Below are positions 39,881 through 46,473 of a stretch of DNA of 46,473 nt, piece by piece. Positions within the stretch are counted from its first letter, which is position 1; each line of letters starts with the position of its first letter. The stretch is from Deltaproteobacteria bacterium. Lineage in GTDB: Bacteria; Myxococcota; B64-G9. The DNA lies in contig JAFDKH010000017.1 in the NCBI GenBank assembly GCA_019307065.1, positions 1 through 46,473 of the forward strand, read 5' to 3'. The notes under the pieces were generated by a model. That model did not search any database. It worked only from the letters and a program-made list of their open reading frames with translations, and was not told the origin of the DNA. Both the position numbers and the translations under genes were made by a program.

Positions 39881-40753
39881 ATGCGCCGAAAAATAATCCA
39901 AATAGCCTGGCTTCTTAGCACACTGTTTTGTTGTCTATTAGCTGCCTGTGGTTCGTCTGGCAATCAAGATCCCGTAACGGGGGATTTTCAGGTGATGATC
40001 TATAATGTTGCCGGGCTGCCGGAGGGCCTTTCGGGCTCTAATCCCGTTGTTAATATTCCCCAGATAAGTCCGCTGCTCAATTCATACGATCTGGTACTGG
40101 CCCAAGAAGATTTTTGGTACCATGCCGAACTTGCCTCGCAAGCCAGCCACCCATATCAATCGGAGCCAATGTGGGAGGAGCCAACTTTCGAGAACATGGG
40201 TGATGGGCTAAACCGGTTTTCCATTTTTCCATTCAGCGAGCATCGCCGGGAAACCTGGGAAGTATGTTACGGAATAACAGACAATGGTGCCGACTGTATG
40301 ACAACAAAGGGTTTTTCGGCAGCCCGCCACGAGCTGCGCGAAGGCGTTTATATCGATGTTTATAATCTGCACATGGATGCCTCCGGCGACGAAGAAGATC
40401 AACTGGCCCGGGCAGCCCAGACAGAACAGTTGTTGATCGAGATCGCAGCCCGCTCGAGCGGAAATGCCATAATTGTTGCCGGCGACACGAACCTGAAAAA
40501 TGATCGTCCCGACCGGCCCCTGGATAAAGAGACACTCGATCGATTGCTCGGTCAGGCCGAGTTGCAGGTGGCTTGTCGCACGGTCAATTGTGGGGATGAA
40601 AGAATCGACCGGATCATGTATCGATCTTCCGCCAGCCTGACACTTAGGCCGACAGACTGGTTGATGCCGTCGGAGTTTGTCGATAGCCAGGACGAGGGTC
40701 TTTCAGATCACGAACCGGTCCTGGTTCCCTTCAGTTGGACATATCGGCCGTAA
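39881..40753 (+). CDS. Endonuclease/exonuclease/phosphatase (EEP) family lipoprotein, sphingomyelinase-like
   Basis: The protein has about 290 residues from ATG 39881, which begins a signal peptide ending in lipobox LAAC. The EEP fold motifs follow in order: YNVAGLP, VLAQEDFWYH with the metal Glu, NLHMDASGDEEDQLARAAQ, IVAGDTNL, and SDHEPV with the catalytic His. The NLHMD...R..Q pattern is closest to neutral sphingomyelinase-type phosphodiesterases among EEP enzymes. Being lipid-anchored, it should act on the periplasmic side or the outside. No ribosome site is obvious, and a start at ATG 39851 is possible but would place ten residues before the signal. The substrate is inferred only. Confidence 0.8.
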   Translation: MRRKIIQIAWLLSTLFCCLLAACGSSGNQDPVTGDFQVMIYNVAGLPEGLSGSNPVVNIPQISPLLNSYDLVLAQEDFWYHAELASQASHPYQSEPMWEEPTFENMGDGLNRFSIFPFSEHRRETWEVCYGITDNGADCMTTKGFSAARHELREGVYIDVYNLHMDASGDEEDQLARAAQTEQLLIEIAARSSGNAIIVAGDTNLKNDRPDRPLDKETLDRLLGQAELQVACRTVNCGDERIDRIMYRSSASLTLRPTDWLMPSEFVDSQDEGLSDHEPVLVPFSWTYRP

Positions 40754-40778
40754 TAAGAGAAGGCAGGAGTTTGAGGAA

Positions 40779-41969
40779 CTAGTCGGGTTTGCCTAATTGC
40801 GGATGTACACAGCGTATTCCGCCGGCTTCCATTTGGGCCACACACAAGTTACACGGCTCGCATAGCGAGGCCGACGTCTCGCCGGCCGCCATTTTGTTGA
40901 TCAGATCGGGTTCCAGAATCAGGGGCCGCCCCAGGGCCACAAAATCGAAGCCCGCCTGCATGGCTTGTTGCATGTTGGCCAGCGATCGAATTCCACCAAG
41001 CAGCACCAGGGGCAGCTTTACCGCCCGGCGCACTTCTTTAGCGGCTTCGAGGAAGAACATTTCTTCAAAGTGGTATTTCTGGACGAGCAGCCGCCCGAAC
41101 AGCTTAAGACCCATTCGGCGAAAGAATTTCTTTTCATTGCGCGCCATTTCTTTTATCGGCAACTCGCCGCGCATCATGTAAAAGGGGGTTTTACTGACGA
41201 ACCCGCCACTGAGCACCAGGGCGTCGACACCCTCGGCCTCGAGGGCCTTGCTTACTTCGATGGCTTCTTCCAGTTGCAAGCCGCGCTTGAATCCATCTTC
41301 CAGGTTTGTTTTGGCCAGCAGTCCGAAATCAGGGCCGACGGCCTTGCGAACTTGGCGGACTATTTCAAGAGGAAAACGCAATCGATTTTCCAAAGAGCCG
41401 CCCCACTTGTCTTTACGCCGGTTTGTATAAGGAGACAAAAACTGATTAAGCAGATAGCCGTGGCCGAAATGCAGTTCGATCGCGTCGAAACCAACCTGCT
41501 TGGCCGCCAGAGCGGCCTTGACGAAATCATCGGTCAGGCGCCCAAAGTCTTCGGTGGTCATCGGGCGCGGATAAGTCAGGGTGTAAAGATTGAAAACCTT
41601 AGAAGCCCCGATAGGTTTTTGACCCATGGCGGCCCGACTGGCGAAATAACCGGCATGGCCGATTTGCAAAGAAGCAGCGGCACCCTCGGCGTGAACAGCG
41701 TGGGTGAGCTTCTCCAACCCGGGCAGAATCTCGTCGCGGATGTGCATCTGGTGGGGGAATGTCAAACCGTCGAGTGAGGTCGAACAATAGGCCACCGTTG
41801 TCAACCCGACTCCGCCGGCGGCGACTTGCCGATGATGCTCGACCAGGGCGGCGGATGGGATTCCGTCGGGTGTCATGCCTTCGAATGCGCCGGTCCTGAT
41901 TGTGCGGTTACGAAGCACTAGAGAACCAATTTTTCCGGGCGTGAAAACTGTGTTATTCGATTTTTCCAT
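40779..41969 (-). CDS. NADH:flavin oxidoreductase / Old Yellow Enzyme family protein
   Basis: The 396-residue protein has a TIM barrel with FMN. Motifs are LQIGHAGYFAS, FDAIELHFGHGYLLNQFLSPYTNRRKDKWGGSLENRLRFPLEIV, VLSGGF and LLGGIRSLANMQQAMQAGFDFVALGRPLI. At the C-terminus a cysteine set, CEPCNLC...RCVHP, resembles the [4Fe-4S]-binding tail of 2,4-dienoyl-CoA and enoate reductases, but the protein ends there without the FAD/NAD module. That gives an FMN plus possible Fe-S protein needing an outside electron donor. An enoyl or dienoyl-CoA substrate fits the neighbouring acyl-CoA metabolism but is not proven. It is convergent with the EEP gene. Confidence 0.88.
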   Translation of the reverse strand: MEKSNNTVFTPGKIGSLVLRNRTIRTGAFEGMTPDGIPSAALVEHHRQVAAGGVGLTTVAYCSTSLDGLTFPHQMHIRDEILPGLEKLTHAVHAEGAAASLQIGHAGYFASRAAMGQKPIGASKVFNLYTLTYPRPMTTEDFGRLTDDFVKAALAAKQVGFDAIELHFGHGYLLNQFLSPYTNRRKDKWGGSLENRLRFPLEIVRQVRKAVGPDFGLLAKTNLEDGFKRGLQLEEAIEVSKALEAEGVDALVLSGGFVSKTPFYMMRGELPIKEMARNEKKFFRRMGLKLFGRLLVQKYHFEEMFFLEAAKEVRRAVKLPLVLLGGIRSLANMQQAMQAGFDFVALGRPLILEPDLINKMAAGETSASLCEPCNLCVAQMEAGGIRCVHPQLGKPD

Positions 41970-42038
41970 TTATGGCCGTCATTTAAATACCAAAATGTGT
42001 ACTAAGGAAAGGACATTGTTCAGACGCAAGCGAGCAAA

Positions 42039-43289
42039 CTAGTCATTATACGGTGCGCGTGGTTTGGGCAAGCTAAAGAAAAACAGTGCAACTATTATTC
42101 CCAGTGCGCCGACAGGCCAGAACTCACCGCCCAAATCGTTGGTCGTGACCAGATCGACCAGCCAGCCCAGCAATGGAGCGATAAGCATGGTTGCCAGACT
42201 TTTAGCCTGGCTTTCTATAGAAAGGAGGGTGGCGCCCTGGCGCTCGTCTCCGTAGGAATCGAAACGACTGATCAGGATCGGCCGCCATATGTTCTGTAGT
42301 ATGAATAGCAGTATGAATCCGGCAATGATCAGGCCGTTGATTTCGAACAGCATGGCCGGCAGCAAGGCCGAAAATCCAAGCAAGAAAGCTCCCCACAACC
42401 AGCGGGCTGCCCGGTTTTCTTCTCCGGCTCGTTTGGCAATCCGATGCGACCAGCGACTGGCCAGGGCCGACAACATGAATATGCAAAAATAGACCGGCCC
42501 AATCAGCAAGGCGGCTTTTTTGTGCTCGCTAAGGCCGGCGACAATGGCCAGGCCGGCCCCGGCTTGTAGGGCCGTCGATTTCAAAACCGGCTGCAGATAA
42601 TCTTTGGCGGCCCGAAAGAGGCCTTCGAAGCCCATTGATTCGAAGATCAAACGGCGCAGCTCGCGGCGGCCGAGGGCGTTGATAACCGAACTCTTGAGAT
42701 GGCCAAACAGCCGGCCCAACGAAAAATCTGAACTGGCGCCGCCGTCGAGTTCTTTAGGGTAGCCGATGAAATTAATGATCCCGATCAGATAGGGAATAAC
42801 CGAGAAAAAGAAAATGGTCGTGTAGTTTTCGCTGAGCAGCACGAAACCGGCCGCCAGCAGGGCCGCAACGGCCGAACCGATTTTACTCCACGAGCGAGTC
42901 TGGCCGTAGACCTTGGTGCGTTCGTCAATCCGGTTTTGTAGTCGCAACCAGGCAAAAATTATCGCTTTGTGGGTGCCGGTTCGAAAAGCGACTCCAATGC
43001 CGTAAAAAAACATGGCCACAAACAGCCAGGCCAGCTGTTCGCAGAAGCCGAAAATCAGAAAACTGGCTATGTAAGCGACGAAGGAAAAAATCATCGATCG
43101 GCGCCGGCCGTAGACATCCGCGACTGCGCCCGAGAGGATCTCGAACAGATTGACGGTCAACTCGCGGCAGGCAATCAACAGCCCGATTTCGAAAAAAGTA
43201 AGCCCCTTTTCTAAAAAGACCAGAATCAAAAAAGGCCCGAAGTATGTCTGGTTTTTTAAAAAACCGTATAGGCAGAAGCGAAAGAGCAT
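42039..43289 (-). CDS. Major facilitator superfamily transporter
   Basis: The 416-residue protein has about twelve helices. The motif-A loop between helices 2 and 3 is GAVADVYGRRRSMIF, and the second-half loop (ASRWSHRIAKRAGEENRAARW) is longer than usual. The N-terminus is short (MLFRFCLYGFLKNQTYFGPF) and lacks a leading cytosolic tail. The resemblance is to drug/metabolite-type MFS carriers; no substrate can be read. It lies 13 bases from the histidine kinase gene on the same strand, so the two are probably co-transcribed with the kinase first. Confidence 0.87.
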   Translation of the reverse strand: MLFRFCLYGFLKNQTYFGPFLILVFLEKGLTFFEIGLLIACRELTVNLFEILSGAVADVYGRRRSMIFSFVAYIASFLIFGFCEQLAWLFVAMFFYGIGVAFRTGTHKAIIFAWLRLQNRIDERTKVYGQTRSWSKIGSAVAALLAAGFVLLSENYTTIFFFSVIPYLIGIINFIGYPKELDGGASSDFSLGRLFGHLKSSVINALGRRELRRLIFESMGFEGLFRAAKDYLQPVLKSTALQAGAGLAIVAGLSEHKKAALLIGPVYFCIFMLSALASRWSHRIAKRAGEENRAARWLWGAFLLGFSALLPAMLFEINGLIIAGFILLFILQNIWRPILISRFDSYGDERQGATLLSIESQAKSLATMLIAPLLGWLVDLVTTNDLGGEFWPVGALGIIVALFFFSLPKPRAPYND

Positions 43290-43302
43290 GCCCTGGAATT
43301 AC

Positions 43303-44238
43303 CTAGCCGTCAACAACAGGTAAACTGACGATAAAACGACTGCCCTGGCCGCGCGTCGATTCAACATCGATTTCGCCGCCATGGGCCTGTACCAGGTAGC
43401 GAACAATGGCTAACCCGAGACCGGTTCCGGAGGCTTTGCTCCTTATTTTCTGATCGACGCGATAGAAGGGGTCGAAGATTCGGCGTTGCTCTTTTTGGGG
43501 TATGCCGATCCCGTTGTCTTCCACCTCGATCACGGCCAAGCCGTTACGATCGCTTGTCCGAACGGCCACTTTTTTGTCGGTTAGAGTGTACTTGTAGGCG
43601 TTAGTCAGTAAGTTGAGAACCAGAGTGCAGATAGCTGCGGGATCGTGCCGGACCAGGGACGTGCTTTCCAGTCGGGAGTCAACCTGAACTTCTCTGTGAG
43701 CGACCATTCTGGCAAAGCGGGCCAGGGCGTCTTCAACCCCGTTATTGATGGGTGCGGCGTTCAGCTTTATTGATTCGCGGTCTTTTGCAGCAGCCCGCCA
43801 GGTGAGCACCCGCTCTATCATGGTTTCGAGCCACTCGGTTTCCCGGATTATTGTCTCCAGACTCTCCTGAGTCAGATTGGCATCTTGTTCCAGGCGGCCC
43901 ATAAGCAGAGTCTGGGCGTACATTCGGATCGAAGACAACGGGGTGCGCAACTCGTGGGTAACGTTGGCCAAGAGATCTGCCTGCAGCCTGACCAGCCGGG
44001 CGCGGCGGCTAAGTAAGACTGATACCGTGATTGCGCCACCGATGGCCGCGGCGGTAAACGAGATAATTAGTACGGCCACGACGAGATAGTCCGATTCCTC
44101 GCCCAGGGCCAGGCTGACAATACCGACCGCGGTTGACAGCAATACCGGCAACAAGATCCCAACGGTCAAGGTAATGATGATACCGGTTTGGCTAATATTA
44201 CGAAGCCTGATTCTGCTAGTCTTTGGTTTTTTCCCCAT
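43303..44238 (-). CDS. Sensor histidine kinase without extracytoplasmic sensor domain (orphan)
   Basis: The 311-residue protein has two transmembrane helices (about 20-42 and 50-77) with only a few residues between them, so there is no large periplasmic sensor. H-box NVTHELRTPLSSIR has phospho-accepting His95. The ATPase domain has the N-box NLLTNAYKYT, G1 VEDNGIGIP, F-box FDPFYRVD and G2 GTGLGLAIV. No response regulator is adjacent; the receiver-domain gene at 38.98-39.7 kb is the nearest candidate. It is divergent from the TonB receptor across a 142-base gap with a strong inverted repeat. Intramembrane or partner-protein sensing is likely. Confidence 0.92.
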   Translation of the reverse strand: MGKKPKTSRIRLRNISQTGIIITLTVGILLPVLLSTAVGIVSLALGEESDYLVVAVLIISFTAAAIGGAITVSVLLSRRARLVRLQADLLANVTHELRTPLSSIRMYAQTLLMGRLEQDANLTQESLETIIRETEWLETMIERVLTWRAAAKDRESIKLNAAPINNGVEDALARFARMVAHREVQVDSRLESTSLVRHDPAAICTLVLNLLTNAYKYTLTDKKVAVRTSDRNGLAVIEVEDNGIGIPQKEQRRIFDPFYRVDQKIRSKASGTGLGLAIVRYLVQAHGGEIDVESTRGQGSRFIVSLPVVDG

Positions 44239-44307
44239 GGGCTACATTATGACTCCAGTCGGCGGGTCCGACAAGAATATTGGAAAACTATTGGAACATT
44301 CATTATA

Positions 44308-44327
44308 TTGACAACGCATGTTGTCAA
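44308..44327. promoter_or_regulatory. Inverted repeat in the divergent kinase/TonB-receptor gap, likely operator
   Basis: TTGACAAC and GTTGTCAA form perfect 8-base arms around a 4-base centre. A consensus TATAAT for the minus strand lies directly beside it (44302-44307), although the spacing to the nearest TTGACA (14 bases) is too short for a standard promoter. It is well placed to regulate one or both flanking genes. Confidence 0.5.
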
Positions 44328-44380
44328 TTGTCGAAATATGGCGATTTAATCTGACCAGATGATTTTTAGGAGTCAAGCTA

Positions 44381-46473
44381 GTGAAATTTTTGAGCGCGGG
44401 TATTCTCTTTTGTCTTATGGTGGGAATTAGTATTTCTCCACCAGCTCACGCGCAAGAAGACAAGAAGAACACAGTAAGTGAAGATACAAAAAAGCCCGAG
44501 GACCCAGAAGAAGACATCAACGAGATCGTTGTCACTGCCCGGCGCGACGAGCAAAATGCGTTTGAAACCGATCGCAGTCTGCACTTGCTTTCGAGTGAAG
44601 ATATCATTGAATCACAAGGGCAATCGCTGCCGGATGTACTTCAAGAAACAAGCGGCGTTTTCATGCAACGCACCAACCGGGGCGCCGGGGCGCCGTTCTT
44701 GCGGGGCCTGGTCGGGCCGCAGAACCTCATTTTGATTGATGGAATTCGATTCAATAATTCAACTTTTCGGACCGGGCCGAATCAGTATTTGGCGATGATC
44801 GATCCGACTTCGATTGACCACCTCGAGGTTATGCTCGGGCCCGGTTCGGTCTTGTACGGCTCGGATGCTATGGGTGGCGTTATTCATGTGTTTCCTCTGG
44901 GATGGCCAAAGAAATTAGGATTGAGCGCGAAAGGGGGCACTCGATTCGTAAGCTACGACCTGTCGACTTCTGTTTGGGCCGATGCGTTCTGGCAGAATGA
45001 TTCCGCCCAGCTTCTTGCCGGCGGGACGTATAAAAACTTCGAGAGACTGATGGCGGGCCAGGACGTCGAACAGCCGATCAGCGACTATTTGCAAGGCTCA
45101 TGGCGAGCACGCGGGCGCTACGAAATCGCTGACGACATGGACCTGGGTTTGACTTACCTGGGAGCTAGAGTTCGTAATGCCGGCCGCGAAGATCTGCTAT
45201 ACACAGGCTGGTTTCGTTTCTATGACAACGATGATGATTTTCTATATTTTGATTGGAAATACAGGCCCGGCGGTGTTGTCAGGGAATTGCGCGTGGCAGT
45301 TTCGTTGCACCGAACTCGAGAGAACATTGATAGATACGGATGTGATATCTCGAGTGGCCTGGTAGTAAAGGAGACCGCCGCTTGCCTGGCGGCCGCCCGG
45401 ATTGAAATGGGAAGCCTGCCGCCCGAACAGTTTACCGATCAAGAGTTCTACAGGGACACCGTCTGGACTCCCGGTGTCATGGCAACCGCCGCAATGTCGT
45501 TCTGGGAGCATCGCATTAGGGCCACAACCGGCCTGGAAGCCTACTTTGACTTCATTTCATCCAGTAAGTCAGTTCGCCAGGCCGATACCCAGCCTCCCTG
45601 GAGATGGAATACCGACAACCGCGGAAATTTTTCCGAGGGTTCGACCTATCAGTCACTAGGCGCTTTTCTTCATGCAGATGGAGACCTTTACTCTTGGAGT
45701 GATCAGGCACTTATTCTGGGGCTGGGAGGTCGGGTCTCGAGCTTCCTGGCCAGGGCCGATGATGTGCCCGGGATCGGCGAGGTCAGCTATTCACATACCG
45801 GTTTTGTCACGACTGTCGGTTTGCGCTATTTGTATGCTGAATTGTTCATGGCCTATCTGAACTTCTCACAAGGATTTCGGGCACCCAATCTGCAGGAAAC
45901 CACGGTCCTGGGTGATACCGGCAGCAAGTTCGAAGTGCCCAACGCTAAGTTGAGCCCGGAGAAAAGCAATACTCTTGAAATCGGCACTCGCCTGACCCTT
46001 GCAAAGGTCAAGTGTTTCGTATCTGCCTTTATTAGTTTCATGGATAACGTAATCGACGAAAGAGCACTCAGCCGGGAGGAAGCGGCAGCTTTAGGCATTG
46101 ACTCTGTTGCTGTCGGCGACAAGCCGGTTGTGCAGCGAGTGAACAGCAGCTCTGGTTTATACTGGGGAGTAGAGGGCACTTTGACTTTAGGTCCCTGGTT
46201 CGACACCAAGCCCTGGGTGAGAATCGCCTGGATCAGGGGCGAAATTGAAACCCAGGCAGACCTGGTCTACCCGGCACGCAGGATACCGCCCGTCATGGGG
46301 GCCGCCGGATTGCGCTACGAAAACGCCGATTATGGCTTTTACGTTGAGTTTTTCACACGGTTTGCCAATCACCAGACACGCTTGCATCCTATTGACCAGA
46401 CCGATCTGCGAATTTGCGAAGATCCGGACAACCTGGGTGACACTTATTCCAATTCGGGTCAAAAATGCCCGGG
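44381..46473 (+). CDS. TonB-dependent outer-membrane receptor (3' end beyond window)
   Basis: The frame is open from GTG 44381 to the window end (about 697 codons). AGGAG lies eight bases before the GTG. The signal peptide ends near PPAHA-QED. A charged stretch leads to the TonB box DINEIVVTARR, followed by the plug domain (SLPDVLQETSGVFMQRTNRGAGAPFLRGLVGPQNLILIDGIRFNNS and MLGPGSVLYGSDAMGGVIHV) and then beta-strands of the barrel. These receptors import siderophores, cobalamin, sugars or other large ligands using TonB-ExbBD energy. Several cysteines near the visible end (LRICEDPDN, QKCPG) may form an extracellular loop disulfide. The ligand cannot be named. Confidence 0.93.
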   Translation, partial: MKFLSAGILFCLMVGISISPPAHAQEDKKNTVSEDTKKPEDPEEDINEIVVTARRDEQNAFETDRSLHLLSSEDIIESQGQSLPDVLQETSGVFMQRTNRGAGAPFLRGLVGPQNLILIDGIRFNNSTFRTGPNQYLAMIDPTSIDHLEVMLGPGSVLYGSDAMGGVIHVFPLGWPKKLGLSAKGGTRFVSYDLSTSVWADAFWQNDSAQLLAGGTYKNFERLMAGQDVEQPISDYLQGSWRARGRYEIADDMDLGLTYLGARVRNAGREDLLYTGWFRFYDNDDDFLYFDWKYRPGGVVRELRVAVSLHRTRENIDRYGCDISSGLVVKETAACLAAARIEMGSLPPEQFTDQEFYRDTVWTPGVMATAAMSFWEHRIRATTGLEAYFDFISSSKSVRQADTQPPWRWNTDNRGNFSEGSTYQSLGAFLHADGDLYSWSDQALILGLGGRVSSFLARADDVPGIGEVSYSHTGFVTTVGLRYLYAELFMAYLNFSQGFRAPNLQETTVLGDTGSKFEVPNAKLSPEKSNTLEIGTRLTLAKVKCFVSAFISFMDNVIDERALSREEAAALGIDSVAVGDKPVVQRVNSSSGLYWGVEGTLTLGPWFDTKPWVRIAWIRGEIETQADLVYPARRIPPVMGAAGLRYENADYGFYVEFFTRFANHQTRLHPIDQTDLRICEDPDNLGDTYSNSGQKCP

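Noticed and set aside
40965..41777. 270-codon + strand frame inside the OYE gene
   Set aside because: It is antisense to a well-conserved flavoenzyme and shows no recognisable motif or start signal.
1..46473. CRISPR arrays, insertion sequences, prophage, tRNA or rRNA
   Set aside because: I saw no direct-repeat/spacer pattern, transposase or integrase frame, long terminal repeats, or RNA-gene cloverleaf. A tRNA/Rfam scan would be needed for certainty.

Overview
The window looks like an ordinary chromosomal stretch from an anaerobic (or facultatively anaerobic) Gram-negative bacterium of the broad deltaproteobacterial/Myxococcota type. The evidence is lipobox lipoproteins, an outer-membrane barrel protein and a TonB-dependent receptor, a FHA protein with an AgmX/PglI-like C-terminus, cysteine-rich small lipoproteins, and oxygen-sensitive anaerobic acyl-CoA enzymes. 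These include a BamA/Oah-type ring-opening hydrolase, 2-hydroxyacyl-CoA dehydratase-type subunits, two activases, and Na+-pumping decarboxylase subunits. Taxonomy is inference only. No rRNA, tRNA, CRISPR array, insertion sequence or phage gene was seen, and there is no gene-free stretch longer than 300 bases.

Layout. 1-2.1 kb: 3' end of gyrA, overlapped by a TPR lipoprotein. 2.2-9.3 kb: one tight + strand run that starts with the membrane (Fo) part of ATP synthase (atpZ, atpI, atpB, atpE, atpF). It continues by GTGA overlap into a murein-recycling block (ldcA, a cytoplasmic-looking serine hydrolase, mpl) and an alpha/beta hydrolase; the F1 genes are absent. 9.3-14.6 kb: a small cysteine-rich lipoprotein, a 21-cysteine protein, and a 1412-residue activase with two ASKHA domains. 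A promoter-operator lies in front of the activase. 14.6-15.9 kb: a polytopic membrane protein.

15.9-23.6 kb: a compact five-gene operon with an acyl-CoA synthetase-like protein whose P-loop is degenerate, a fused butyrate/acetate kinase plus phosphotransacylase, a sirtuin, an ATP-grasp protein, and a DUF1704/QEGLA-type HExxxH protein. 23.6-28.4 kb: beta and gamma subunits of a Na+-translocating decarboxylase (no alpha subunit), 6-oxocyclohex-1-ene-1-carbonyl-CoA hydrolase, a cation/Ca2+ exchanger and a diacylglycerol-kinase-like protein. 28.5-31.4 kb: the FHA-TM-AgmX/PglI protein and a short-chain dehydrogenase. 31.5-36.9 kb: a MarR regulator with a near-consensus promoter covered by a palindrome, then two dehydratase/reductase subunits with their activase, and a radical SAM protein.

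37-46.5 kb: an outer-membrane protein, a TruC-like pseudouridine synthase that may start at CTG, a receiver-RING-like protein that may start at ATT and carry a membrane anchor, an EEP-family lipoprotein, an OYE-family flavoenzyme, an MFS transporter, an orphan histidine kinase, and the 5' part of a TonB-dependent receptor.

How it may fit together (inference): the acyl-CoA genes suggest anaerobic degradation of aromatic or alicyclic acids. Oah opens the ring. Activase-driven radical enzymes reduce or dehydrate CoA thioesters. The Na+ decarboxylase would recover energy at glutaconyl-CoA. The kinase-transacylase and synthetase would interconvert acyl-CoA, acyl-phosphate and acid, with the sirtuin removing lysine acylations. 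The most promising candidates for something undescribed are the five-gene operon at 15.9-23.6 kb, the pairing of the 21-cysteine protein with the giant activase, and the membrane-anchored receiver-RING protein.
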